Shown: positions 10,982 through 22,454 of the stretch, in pieces
Position numbering within the stretch: the first letter of the stretch is position 1
Layout of the letters: every line of letters starts with the position of its first letter
Source of the DNA: Schizophyllum amplum
Taxonomy: Eukaryota > Basidiomycota > Agaricomycetes > Agaricales > Schizophyllaceae
Length of the DNA: 64,000 nt
Reading direction: 5' to 3'
NCBI GenBank assembly: GCA_007026445.1
Contig: VDMD01000005.1
Span: 1,297,242-1,361,241, forward strand
Made by a program: the position numbers and the translations under genes
Notes under the pieces: generated by a model
Databases searched by the model: none
What the model saw: only the letters and a program-made list of their open reading frames with translations
Told to the model about the DNA's origin: nothing

Positions 10982-13900
10982 GTATCTTTCCAAATAATTT
11001 CTCGTGCTCGGCTGATACTCATCTGTCAGGAATCAGTATCACGGACACCGTCAACGACCTACTCAACGCGTTGCGGAGACAACGTCGGATAGCGTCACTC
11101 AGTAGGATCAAACAGTTCGTCATATTCCCTCAAGCGTCGCGCTCATCGCTCGACCCGGCGACCTGCCTTGTGGACATCGGGGTCGGCGATCTGTCCGTCC
11201 TGTACGTGCGACATTCGGTGCTCGGTGGGATCTCGTCCGAAGGTACGAAAGCCGTGAGGTACATACATTGGACACGGCGCTTACTTGAGATCGTAGATGA
11301 TGACCTTGATGATGTAGAGGAGGGAACCTCGTCGCGGAGACGTGCGAAGCGTCCGCGACATGAGTGGGATGCGCAGGAGTCTAATATTGACCCAAATGGT
11401 GCGTCAAATCAGGTTAAATTGCCCTTCGATCTGACTTTCATTGTTTTAGTATGGCAATACGATGCGGATGCCACTAAATACATCTGCCTTGCTTGTCCCG
11501 GCTCTCGAAAGCATCAAAAACACAATATTCCTTCGCACGAGCGCTCTTCCGCGCACTCGCGATGTCTCAAGGCTTTCAAAATCAACAGGAACACGGAGGA
11601 GTTGCAGAATCATCACGCCACCACCTCACAGCACGCCGGGGGCTCGTCAGCGCCTCAAGAAGCTGGTCATCTCGGTCGCATTCTGCACCGGATGGCTCAG
11701 GGAGATTTCCAAGGCTCGTCAGCACCTACGACCCGTCACGAAGACACAGAATCTTTGGACTGGAATGCACAGGAGCTGCGCGAGATACAATCGGCCTACA
11801 TTGACCAAGACGACGCTGACGCCGAGCTTCTGTATGACGCACTGCTGGGGAAGTCTCGGGATACCGATAGTTTGCCCGGCTCCAGCAGTGACGAGGCAGG
11901 CGAGGACATCGACGATTACGATTCAGATGGGGAGGAAGCCAAGGCTGCTCGAGAGGCTGCGCTCAACGACTTCGCAGGTTCATTGTCAGACCTGAATTGG
12001 GGCGTTGATGGGTCTTCTTCTCCGTGGTTCCCGTGGCCCACGCGTCTGGTGCGTTGTCCATGCTCCATTCTCGCATATGCATGAGCATTGACGCTCGAGC
12101 AGACTTACATCTTTGATGTTCTTCGTAACATACCGCGTTGCGCGTTCTCACGGAAGCAGATCGGTGCCGTACGCTGGGCGATGTCGGCGGCGGGACTTGA
12201 AGATACACTTCCGTCTGATAAAACGATGGACATTGTCGATCACGACCTGCAACAAAAGTGCGGCATCCGTTCGATTCGATATTCCGGCAAGCTTGGCCAC
12301 GTCTTCTACGCCAATGACCTAGCAGGTATTGTGGCACAGGTGACTTACATTGCTACAGTATTTGTTCTGTATCTCACTGACTGACGAGTTCTTCAGGAAA
12401 TGGCTAACCCCAACGTACGGCCTAAACTCCACTTTCTGCCTGAGGACACAGTACCGAAGGTCTCCGAGGCTTGGCAAGCTGATCGCTGGTTGCACGAGCT
12501 CGATCCATCGCTGGCCACGCCCATGGTACGCGTCGGGAAGCAAGACTATTATGTCTTCGAGCCAGCGCTTCTTCGAGCTGGGGTCGAAGATGACGGGCTT
12601 GCCGGTCAGCGTGTGTATATGCCCGTGAAGTGGTTCGTTCGGGGGGTACGATATATGCACGTGCATGGGCGCTTCATGCTCATGATGTCGCAAACGCCTC
12701 GAGAGGCTGGGTGGTTGATGCGCGGCAGACAGTCGACATCTGCAGTTCGCAACTCCTGCTTTCGTTCCCCGAGCTTGTGAAGGGATATCAGGCATACAAT
12801 GTCCCAGATCCGCGTCGTATTCTCGGTGCGTGTATATCGATATTCGAGAGGAAGCCAGCTTTTACTTATCCCTGGCAGGTATATGCAGGACCGACGCATG
12901 CACGGAGTTTTGGGATCGGACTCTCAGTGATCCAAATACTGGGAATCCGTGGAGAGGAAAAAGCCGTGGTCATCGCGTGTTAGCCTTTCCTCTATGGCTC
13001 TACTGTGATGACACGTCCGGAAACGTCTCCAAGCGTTGGAATAAGCATAATTCTTTTTTATTCACTGCTGCCGGTCTCCCTCGACGCGAAATTCACAAGG
13101 AGTCTAGCATTCATTTTCTTTCGACATCCAACATCGCCCCACCTCTGGAAATGCTAGATGGGATAGTAGATCAGCTTGAGTGAGTATACGAGTTTTCTCG
13201 AGGGGTTCAGGTCATAGGCTGATACAAGTGACAGAGGTGCTCAAGAAACCGGGGTGTGGGCTTGGGACTGCGTTCACAAGGAGCTCGTCCTCGTCATTCT
13301 ATCGGTTCTTGCGATGCTCGGGGATAATCCGATGCAGAGCGAATTTGCCTGTCATATTGGCTTCATGGGTCGATTGTTCTGCCGCGTCTGCTGGGCAAGC
13401 CGTGGCGCATCCGCCCCTGCAGTACCTGGTGAAAAAGAAGCAAATGCCGACGATTATGCGAGTGACGCCTCGGTGGCCTCGGCGACGCCGGCAACGAGCC
13501 GTAAAAAGAAAGCGGAAACTTTGTCGGAGATGATACAGCGCATTAACGACTTTGTCACGGTACGCGTACATGCTGGCCCCCGCTTCCTGCAGGCAACTGA
13601 TATCCGTGACAGAAGGGACAGCCTCGAACACGTACAGAGTCGTTGGATATACTGCGCTCTCAGTTCAACACTGCCCTCAACATAGGTGGCAAGGCCGAGT
13701 ACGAGCGCCAACGCACCGTGAAAGGGATCAAGGACACCTTCATGGAGCACTTTCTAAAGCGGCTCTTTGACGTTAACAAGAGGGGAGGCGGGTCCGCTAC
13801 TGTGAAGGCGAAAACAATGGAGCGCATCAAGCGTGAGATCCCTTCTTCGCCATACAGCCCGGTTTGGCGTATTCGAGGTGCGTGAGCCATTGTACAATGT

Positions 13901-15744
13901 CTGTCTCTCGACTGAAGACCACCATTTGCAGACTTCAACCCTCATTCCGATACCCCCGTCGAAATCTTGCACGTCATACTCCTTGGATTTGTCAAGTATT
14001 TCTGGCGCGACGCCCTTGTGCGCCTTACGAAGCCCCAGCTGAAGATACTCAAAACACGCTTATCGTCGTTCGACGTACGCGGCCTTGGTGTCTCGCCTCT
14101 GTCCGGAGAGAGACTTGTCACATATGGTCGCTCTTTAACAGGCTCCGACTTCCGCATCATCGCGCAGGTTGCCCCGTTCGTGCTTCAAGGGCTCATGAAG
14201 CAGGAGAATATTGACGTTTGGTGCGCGCTCAGCGCCATTGTCACCATGGCCTGGCAGCCCGAGATCCCCGATATGGACGTCTTCATCGTGAGAGCCCTCT
14301 TTCCTCTGGCCGTCCTGCGGCGTCAACTGTCTCGAAGGCTGATACATCACTAGCCTCAACTTGAGGATGCCATCCGCGATTTCCTGGATCGTGTTTGCAT
14401 ACTCACGCCGCAGTGGTTCAACAAGCCGAAATTCCACGTACTCGTGCACCTTCCTGACCATATTCGCCGCTTTGGACCAGCCATGCTCTTCGCCACAGAA
14501 GGATTTGAATCCTTCAATGCCGTGATTCGTGCTGCTAGTGTTCACAGCAACAGACATGCACCGTCTCGCGATATAGCTACACAGATGGCTCGCAGGAATC
14601 GTGTTCGTCACCTTTTGAGTGGCGGGACCTTCCTCCTTCAGCCATCACAGCCGCGTAGAACGCATGTCGATGTGACGCGGGATGCAGGTGCGACGACCAA
14701 GGACTCGAGGGAACAGACCATCAACATTTCCCCCTGGTCCGCGCTACGTCCTGAGACGCTGCGAAAGGATCGCTGGCGAGTCGCTTCAGAGGAGCCGCGG
14801 CGCCTCCTAGAGAACGGCTCGTTTGGTATGCGCGTTCTTGACCTTCCAGACCCACCTACGGAGGAGTCAGCCTCAACAGGTCAGCTCTACTTTTGCTCTA
14901 CGTCGCTGACACAAAGCTCATTTCTGTGATTGTACAGGCCTCTGTCTTGGCGTATCCGCAGATGGCAGTCCGTGGAGTCTCACAACACTTGGTGCTGCAG
15001 GCGTGCCATGTCCTGTAGCATTTTCTCCCAACCAGCTATTCAGACCCTGCGAGCAGGTCACGCTGAGCGATGGCAGCAAGGTCATCACGGGCGATTGGAT
15101 CCTCTATCGGCCACCTGGCGGACCCGGAGCGACAACGACGCCAAAAATTGGACGGATCGAGGAAATTCTCAGGGGCACCAAGGTGGTGCTCGCTCGGAGG
15201 GAGCTCGCTGGTCTCCTCCGTGTTCAACCTGCGATTATTGGCGAAGTTCACGAGAAGTATCATATGAGGCGCGTCGAGCTCCTTGACCCTCAATTCGTCA
15301 CGGCGGTACCTGTGGATGTGCGTGCACCCTGACATCACCGAATTGCTGCTTATTTACTCATGATCTGCACCCAAGGTATCCTGTGTACATGTCAACGTTC
15401 AACATAACTGTCTCGACAACAAATGCAAAATTACGAAGTCTCGTGCGCAGCGCCAAGAAGGCGAGGACGTGGCGGAGCAAGCTGACGAAGTCACGCACCA
15501 TGGTCAGATATCTGATCTTCTTCTCAATACAGCCCAGATGCGCAACGCGGCCATCCTACACGGCCTTCAGCCACGACTGGGCAAGCTAAATCGAGTCACG
15601 ATCATACAGTCTTCCGCCGCTGCCGAAGTAACGAAGCGCAAAGCTGCCCAAACAACTGCTAAAAAGAACCCCGTACCGGCACTTGGCCAGCAGCAGAGGC
15701 CTGCCAGTGCGCTAGGATCATTGCCGCTTACCCACACGGCCTAG
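10893..15744 (+). CDS. Large uncharacterised Agaricomycete repeat-family protein, one frameshift
   Basis: Twelve exons are read: 10893-10977, 11030-11398, 11450-12048, 12103-12339, 12397-12825, 12879-13179, 13235-13559, 13613-13877, 13932-14287, 14354-14879, 14938-15317 and 15376-15744. All phases agree except inside exon 5, where the G6 run at 12641-12646 is one G short. With that base the product would be about 1413 residues. An N-terminal Cys/His segment (CLACPGSRKHQKHNIPSHER) may bind zinc, and acidic low-complexity sequence follows. The core has stretches such as WLYCDDTSGNVSKRWNKHNS, EMLDGIVDQLE, FCRVCW, HIRRFGPAMLFATEGFESFN and SNRHAPSRDIA. From memory these typify a multi-copy family in mushroom genomes with no assigned function. 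The layout vaguely recalls Tnp2/CACTA transposases, but that link is inference only. The start codon is uncertain. Confidence 0.75.
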
Positions 15745-16917
15745 ATGGTGTATTATATTTTGTGGCCTATGTCTGGACTTAGAATACAATGATTCAAGCT
15801 GCGCGGGGACGGGCGGGGACTCAACCGGGACAGACCATTGACGACTGAGCTCCGAGGAGTGAGTCGTGGGTCGTCCTTGACCCCGGCCCTCGCTATGTTC
15901 CTCTTCCCCTCCCTTTGAGCCATTGACAATCCCATCGTCTTCCCTCAGTCATCCACATCGCCTTCCATTTACATCTTGCTCTTTCCCACAGGCAACAAAG
16001 TTTATCAGGCTTGAACGCCACAATGCCAGCATGAGCCTCTCGAATATGCTTTAATAGGTACGTTGCTGGCTTCCACTACTCTTCCCATTCGCTCACCTCC
16101 TCCCTATAGTGCCGCACCGGTCGCTCTGCTCTCGCCTTTTCCTCACTGCCACCTCCTTGCCGTGCTGACGCGATACGCGATTCTCATGCCTGGGAAACCG
16201 GAGGCTGACGCACGGCAACGGAGTTGGAGAACGGGGGATTGACGCAGACATGCGGGTGTATAGGCGGCTGCGAGGGGCCCGGCGATGGTGCGGGCAGTCG
16301 CGCCGCCACTCCTTCCAGTGAGTTTGCCTTTGCTCGCAGCAATGCCTTTCGGCGACGGTGCAGGAGTCAGCGAGGGGCGGGGGGAACAACGGCGCGGCCG
16401 GAGGCGCGCCTAGGGCAGCCGGGCGGCGCGTAGCGCCGCCACGTTCGCATGTTCCGTAAATTATTGTCGTTCATTCTGTCAGTCATTTCGCTGAATCTGT
16501 CCACATTATCGGGCGTCATGATCAGTACCCCGAGGACGTCGCAACGACTCGAGCACGCCGAGGGTACGTGTTCACCTTCTTACTTCATTCTACGCCGCTC
16601 ATTGTCGTCACTCGTGCAGAGGTCTTTGTCGACGAGTCTGTTTCGCGCACGCCTGGGATCATTATCTGCCGCGTCTTCGTCGTTCGAACGTACTGGCCAC
16701 GGAAAAAGGACTGATGAGACGGGCCACTTCGGGTTCGGCATCCAGGAGCAGGTCGCCGAGGTTCGTAAGTAGGATGGTTCTCGTCGATGTGCTTGACATT
16801 GATGATGTTCGTTGTAGCAACGTCCGCGCGTACCACTGCGGCCCTGCACGACCCTTCGGAGCGGCTGCTAGCGTGCTTTGGGCGACGAGTACATGTATCG
16901 CCTTCCGGCGAGCGACT
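15745..16917. other. Intergenic region
   Basis: No conserved gene is seen. CT-rich and GC-rich tracts alternate, for example around 16090-16440. The right end approaches the HSP70 pseudogene, whose N-terminal part I could not recognise here. Confidence 0.45.
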
Positions 16918-17995
16918 TGAACGACTCCCAACGTCAGAAGATCGATTGATGGTCTCAATATCCTCCGTATCATCATCAAGCCCACAGCCGCCGCCATCAC
17001 CTACAGCCGACCGCCTCGTCAGCAGCAGCAACAAGATTGTACAAGAGTACTAGCGCAAGAACAAGAAGGGTACGTGACATATTCTTTCGTTCACCGCCGA
17101 CAATACTGAATAAGTCCTGCAGACCTCTTCTTGCACACGTCCACCCTTCGTTGTCTTCGCGCGGCTCACGAGCGCAGCAAGCGCACACCCCTTTCCGCTG
17201 CCACCCAAACCTCCATCGAGGTCGACTCCTTCCACGAGGGTGTTGACTTCTACACCTAGCTCATGCTCGCTTCGAGGAGCTCTGCCGGGATATCCTCCGC
17301 GGCACCCTCGATCCTAACTGTAGCCTGTCGAGAAGGTCCAAGATCAACAAGTCCAACATAAAAGAGGTCGTCCTCGTCTCGTCAGTGGCCCGCTCCACCC
17401 GTATCCCCGAAGGTCATCACTGACTTCTTCAACGGCGAGGAGCTTAACAGGAGTGTAATCCTTGGTGAGTCCGTCACGTACAGCGCCGCCGTCCAGGCTG
17501 CCATACTTCCGGTGACATCTCAGAGAAGACCCAGGATCCTCTCCTTCTCAATGTCATGACCCCGCTCATCAAGCGCAACATAACCGACGAACAAGTCGAA
17601 AATGTTCTTCACCTACTCCTGCAGCAACGCGGATTCCTCATCCAAGTTTACAAGGGTGAGAGAGCGCTCACAGAGGATAACAACCTGACCTCAGCAAGTT
17701 CGAGCTCTCCGCCATCGCACCTGCGCCGCGTGGTATTCCTCATTGACTGTAAATTTCGACATTGACACCAACAGTATCCTAAGCGTCTCTGTGTCCGGCA
17801 AGACCACTGGCGAGTTGGACTGCATTACCATTGCTGCTTGCCGAAGGAGGAGATCGAATGTTATGCATGGTCAGACACTGAGAAGTACAACCGTACGTCT
17901 TGTCATTATATCTCACTCTGAACTCTGCTGACATATCGTTCACTTGAGGACGAGGTCGCCGCGTCGCGCATGCGGGCCGAGAACGCAAGTTCACC
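16918..17995 (+). pseudogene. Decayed HSP70 (Ssa-type) pseudogene
   Basis: Fragments of cytosolic HSP70 follow in the correct order but in shifting frames: NDSQRQ (16920-16937), IDGLNILRIIIKPTAAAITY (about 16946-17005), DRLV, IVQEY followed by a TAG at 17053, [20 protein letters not shown] (about 17170-17240) followed by another [75 protein letters not shown] (about 17636-17690), [20 protein letters not shown] (about 17746-17805), KEEIE and DEVAASRMRAEN (near 17950). The ATPase segment between AITY and DRLV, containing the phosphate-2 loop, is missing. Intron-like breaks remain near 17072-17122, so this is a decayed gene copy rather than a processed cDNA. The N-terminal third and the C-terminus are gone. 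Confidence 0.9.
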
Positions 17996-18542
17996 GGACG
18001 GCGATTTGGATGTCACGAAGTTGAACCTCGTGACCGTGACGTCCGCTTCGGGAGCGAACTGGCAACCGTCTTGTTGGCAACGCGCATTGCTCCCCACCAC
18101 CACCACCATCGTCATTCCTCTCTTTGCTGGAGCCAGTTGTGCATCATTCTGAGGAACATCGGCCGTGAATAGACATGGAGCACTCTCCGCGACCCGCAGA
18201 CATGATCCTCCTCAGCGTGTGTCGTCATTTTTTCAGCTGGTTGCCACTGACTCTCAACAACGGAGATGGCCCGTCAGGACTGGTTCCCCTCGTGGGCCTG
18301 CGGAATATGCGCGTCGCTAGCGACGCAGTCCCCTCTCGTGTCTCAGTCGCTCCAGCGCGCCATGAATTTGTTGCCCGACAACCATTCAACCATGCCATCC
18401 TCGTGGACAACGTCTCCGAGGCAATCGGCGGCATTTGGGATGGTTAAAATCGACAGGTCAGGACGACTCAACGTTTCTCCCTCCCCCGTCTTCCCACAGA
18501 CACCATTGACAATCATCCTGCTTCCCGCTAAAGGCCAATTCA
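17996..18542. other. Intergenic region upstream of the 499-residue gene
   Basis: It contains the unrecognisable tail of the HSP70 pseudogene and probably the promoter of the next gene. Open frames here have no recognisable domains. Confidence 0.4.
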
Positions 18543-20349
18543 ATGCAGAACGACATGCCCTTGGACCAGATTCTGGGCTTCTCGGACATGGTGTCGGAGG
18601 GGCTTGAGTTGGAGTCCGATGCGCGGCAGACCCTGCGTGAGTTCACACAGGTACGTGGTCACCTGGCATATGGATTTGGTCGTTGAACGGACATACCTCC
18701 AGCTTACGGCGACTCGCGGAGTCGCGTATGCAATTGTATACCAGCAAGCGACTGCCCTCTCTCAAGCAGCGCTTCTTCGTTCTGTTCACAAGAAGATGGA
18801 ACGCATGGAAGCGATTCTCCTCCACCTCAAGGCAGTGGCGACGTGCAAGACCGACCTTGATGAGACGCAGAAGGCGCGTACCAGTCTTCGTCCATGTTTG
18901 CTGAACGCTCAATGATGATCAATAGCACGAGATGGGGCTGGTCTGCCGCCGTATCCTCTGGGAGGCGACTCGTTACGACTTCGACAACAACTCGATTGCT
19001 TCAGCGGCATGGGTGTGTACATCTCAGTCTTCTGGGCGTGATTAATGATAACTTCGCTCAGGCGGTGATCGAGGAGAACAAACTGCACAATAATTTCGGG
19101 ATTTATTTCTCGGAGAGCCGTTCCGCAACGCTCGAGAAGAACGCAGACAGTGCTATGAGCGAGCGGTGCTCATCAGCGAAGGCTGCTCTACGTACTTTAG
19201 TGAGTCTTGTATTGTCCATTAACGGGTGCCGCCGACTGGCGATACTCACAATATTCTGAAGATCATTGGGTACACGACAGGGGAGAATGCTTTGTCCCTC
19301 ACATCCGCCACGAAGATCATCGCAAAGCGACTCGGAGGCGTCATAGACACCAGGCAGATCAAGGCCGCGGACATTGTTCGCACGGCTCTACTCGTGCGTG
19401 TGTACAATATACCTATGGGCATGAACTGACACTTTAAAGCGTCACTATTATCGTCTGAACGAGTCGGTACTGAGGCCGAAGACAAAGTCAACTCTGAAGA
19501 AGCGAAAGCGGCCCAGTGACGTCGCGGACAACCTGGCGGATGCCGCCGGTGCCGTCGACGATGGCTTCGAGCTTGGGACGAAGGTTCCGCCGCCTCCTCC
19601 AGGTGGTGACTTCTGGAGTGTACTCCTTGACCCTCTGGTCGAAAAGCTCAAGGTGTTGGGATCTACAGACGGTGATGAATATAAAGGGTGCGTGTTGTCG
19701 TTTGCTAAGATGTATCGCCGCTCAGTCATCCTGAACAGCTTCGTCAATTCCTTGATCCAAGAAGAGCGCCGTCTCTTTCCGGAAGACAAACTACCGCTTC
19801 TCCCGCTTGTAGAGCGGCATAACGGAAGTACCGACACGCTCTCCCCCCTCCATGGAATCGTTGGTGGCCCTGTAAGCGTCTCCGGCAGCCAAAGCACAGG
19901 GACTCACATGTCGAGCGGATCCGTCCCTCGAGTGCCTCTGATGGGCGCTCTCACTACCGCCTCAGGTTCGGCTCCCAAGCAGTTTAGAGACCTGATGAAT
20001 CCTTCCCCGGGCGAGTTGTTCTGTTACCCCTTGCACCATGCAATTGACTTATCGGCCACAGGCACTCCTATCTCCACACCTTTGTTCAGTGGTATGCACG
20101 GCCTGTCTGACGCTGACAGCTCCGCTTCCCCGACGCCAGCCCGTACTCAGTCCAGCCTTGGCGGGATGAGCATGGCTTCTGGGACCAGGGGTACGTTTAA
20201 TTCCTCTCACTCCAGTGCATATCTGATTGAATGCAGAGGAATCGGAGCACCTTCCTGAATATCCCAACGCGTCTTCGTCCTTCGGACGTCGCTTCGACTT
20301 CAGCTTCGGCGGCAGTAACTCTTTCGGTGGTGCTCATGGCGTGCAGTAA
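18543..20349 (+). CDS. Uncharacterised conserved-looking protein, 499 residues
   Basis: Seven exons are read: 18543-18650, 18703-18873, 18926-19012, 19062-19199, 19262-19393, 19440-20190 and 20237-20349. The total of 1500 nt is in frame from an ATG preceded by an in-frame stop. The N-terminal half is largely helical, with a short amphipathic stretch (HKKMERMEAILLHLKA) and a core around WEATRYDFDNNSIASAAWAV and IIGYTTGENALSLTSATKII. A basic KKRKRP motif could act as a nuclear signal. The C-terminal third is rich in Ser, Gly and Pro. The second intron must start with GC rather than GT to keep the frame (18874-18925). I do not recognise a domain and assign no function. Confidence 0.7.
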
Positions 20350-20987
20350 GGACGTGCGGGTACCTAGTAGTGGTACATCTGCTTGCAATATATCTCTCTG
20401 TTCGCTGTCTACGGTTGTGTGGGTCACGATAAAGCTCGCGATTGCCAGAACAGCGGACGGAATACCAACGGGTCGAGCGCGTAATATTTATAATGCGCAC
20501 CGGCCCGCGGAGAGCACGTGGTGTGTGATACCTGATTTTCACCCGCAGGGGCAGGCGTATATTGGATCACGGCGGTTGCATTGCAGGTATTTCAGAGCAG
20601 CTGGATTACCGACTATTTGAATCGTATGGATTTCAGACATTTACGGACGTTATGCAGATGTTGTCAATTCGCCTGAAAATCGGATGTGGACTGCGCGGCC
20701 GTGTACGCACGGGCAAGCCGCTCGCACCGGAGGCGCCCACAAAGCCAAAGCCCGTTTCGTCTGCAAAGGCAATACCCTATCCGGGCGATTCCCTTGTGAT
20801 GCGCCACTGATGGTCTCTGCTGACATATCGGCGGCCGCGCGGAAATTGGAAACCGGCTTGATCATGATGGGCTCTTGGGTTGTCTCACATTCGGACCCAC
20901 GCGTCCGGCACGCGCCCTTCGCCTTTTTGTCTTTCGCGGCGACCGCATACGGCGTCTGCCAGCCTGTCCGCGCCCACCACCACGACG
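20350..20987. other. Intergenic region
   Basis: This is the promoter side of the HMG-box gene. I see no gene or RNA. An in-frame ATG at 20880 could extend the HMG-box protein by 36 residues, but the added sequence looks like untranslated leader. Confidence 0.4.
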
Positions 20988-22418
20988 ATGGAGATGACGC
21001 TCTCGTTCAGCAATGTCACCGCGGACGACTACACGCGCGAGGGCGGCAAGGCGCCCCCGGCCCCAAAGCCCAAAAAGCTCAAGAAGACCGCCCCCGCGAT
21101 GCAGCCCGGCCACGTCCCGCGCCCACCGAACGCCTTCATGCTCTTCCGCTCGGACTTTGTCAAGAAGGGCAAGGTCCCGCCGCATATCGAGTCCAACCAC
21201 GGCTCGCTGAGCAAAATCGCAGGTGCGTTGCAGCAAGCACATACGCCCGATCGGGCGCCTCGCTGACCGCGTGCGTCTGCAGGCGCTTTGTGGCGCTCGC
21301 TCCCGGACGAGAAGCGCCAGGTCTGGTTCCGCCGTGCGGACGAGGAGAAGGACCTCCATCAGCAGGAGCATCCCGAGTACGAGTTCCGTCCCACGCGCCC
21401 GTCAAAGGAGACCTCTGAGGCCGCCGCGAAGGCGCGCCGCCAGAGCCGCGCGGCGAAAGCTGCGACCGACGGCATGTTCCACACCTTCGAGGCGAAGCCG
21501 CAGCCTGTGAGCGAACGTCTCCTGCGGCAGACGCAGCTCCCCCCACCGCCCCCGCCACGCCCATCGCCCCCACCTACAGCAGGGTCCGCAGCGGATTCGA
21601 GGCAGCGGCGGACGGTACACATGTCGAGTTTCCAGCGCGAGTACAACACGGCGCGCTGCGAGTTTATTGCGTCGCTCATGATCGAGGGCATACCGGAGGA
21701 CGACTACCCGGAGCGCATCCGCAAATGGGAGGAGGAGTTCTCGAAGAAGGATTACATCTTCGACTGGCGGTATGTCGGGAAGGAGCAGGCGCTCGCAGGA
21801 CGAAGCGTCTCGCCCGATCCGCACGACGAGAGCGATGAAGAGATGGGAGATGTGGACGAGGATGGATACTACAGCGACGACGGCGGTATGCGCATGGACG
21901 AGGACGAGGACGTCCACAAGGCGATGCTCACCATGCAGATCGGCGGGCCGCCCATGTACCAGACGATGTACCCACCCGTGCCGCCGCCCATGCCGACGCA
22001 CGAGGAGGACGTCAAACCCCCACGGCGCGCCTCCATGTTCGATATCACCGCCGGCACGCGCGACGTCGACATGGACATGCCCCCGCCCTATCCGCCCGTC
22101 CCCCTCCCCGAACATCCCTCGCGCTCCTACGGCGCGCATCCCACTATGAAGTCCGCGTCCCACTCGCACCTGCGCGAACACAGTATGCAGCAAAGCCCAC
22201 CACCGCTGAGCCCGACGGTGCGTGAAGACTGGCGTGCGCCGCCACGGAGCGTCTCACTGCCGAACACGCCGCATCCCGATCGCGGGAGCTCGCTGCCCAG
22301 CTCTTGGTACGATGTGCACGGGCGCATTCAGTTGCCCATGCCCGTGCCGTCGCGGCGACGATCGTTCGCGCCAGTCGTGGACCCGACACTGGGCCCGCGA
22401 CGTTGGATCCACGAATGA
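20988..22418 (+). CDS. HMG-box transcription factor
   Basis: Two exons (20988-21222 and 21283-22418) encode 456 residues; the single 60-nt intron splits the HMG box, a position shared by many fungal HMG genes. The box runs from about residue 43 to 115 and shows HVPRPPNAFMLFRSDFV, SKIAGALWRSLPDEKR and ADEEKDLHQQEHPEYEFRP, that is the Arg-Pro-Asn-Ala-Phe start, the Trp of helix 2 and the Pro-Glu-Tyr end of the MATA/sequence-specific class. The remainder is Pro-rich with an acidic patch (DEDGYYSDDGGMRMDEDEDV). It should bind the minor groove of DNA as a regulator. No homeodomain or pheromone gene lies nearby, so this is not evidence for a mating-type locus. The start at 20988 gives the more typical N-terminus MEMTLSFSN. 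Confidence 0.9.
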
Positions 22419-22454
22419 GACGTGGACCACGGATGAGACGTGATCCACGAATGG
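22407..22454 (+). repeat. Short tandem repeat over the HMG-box stop codon
   Basis: Three imperfect copies of an 18-nt unit of the form GATCCACGAATGAGACGT lie end to end. The TGA stop codon of the HMG-box gene (22416-22418) falls inside the first unit. Confidence 0.7.

Noticed and set aside
16449..16772. 107-codon plus-strand frame before the HSP70 pseudogene
   Set aside because: I tried to match it to the missing HSP70 N-terminus and found no similarity in any frame.
20988..22418. Mating-type (MAT) locus
   Set aside because: An HMG box alone is not enough; no homeodomain pair, pheromone receptor or pheromone precursor is found nearby.
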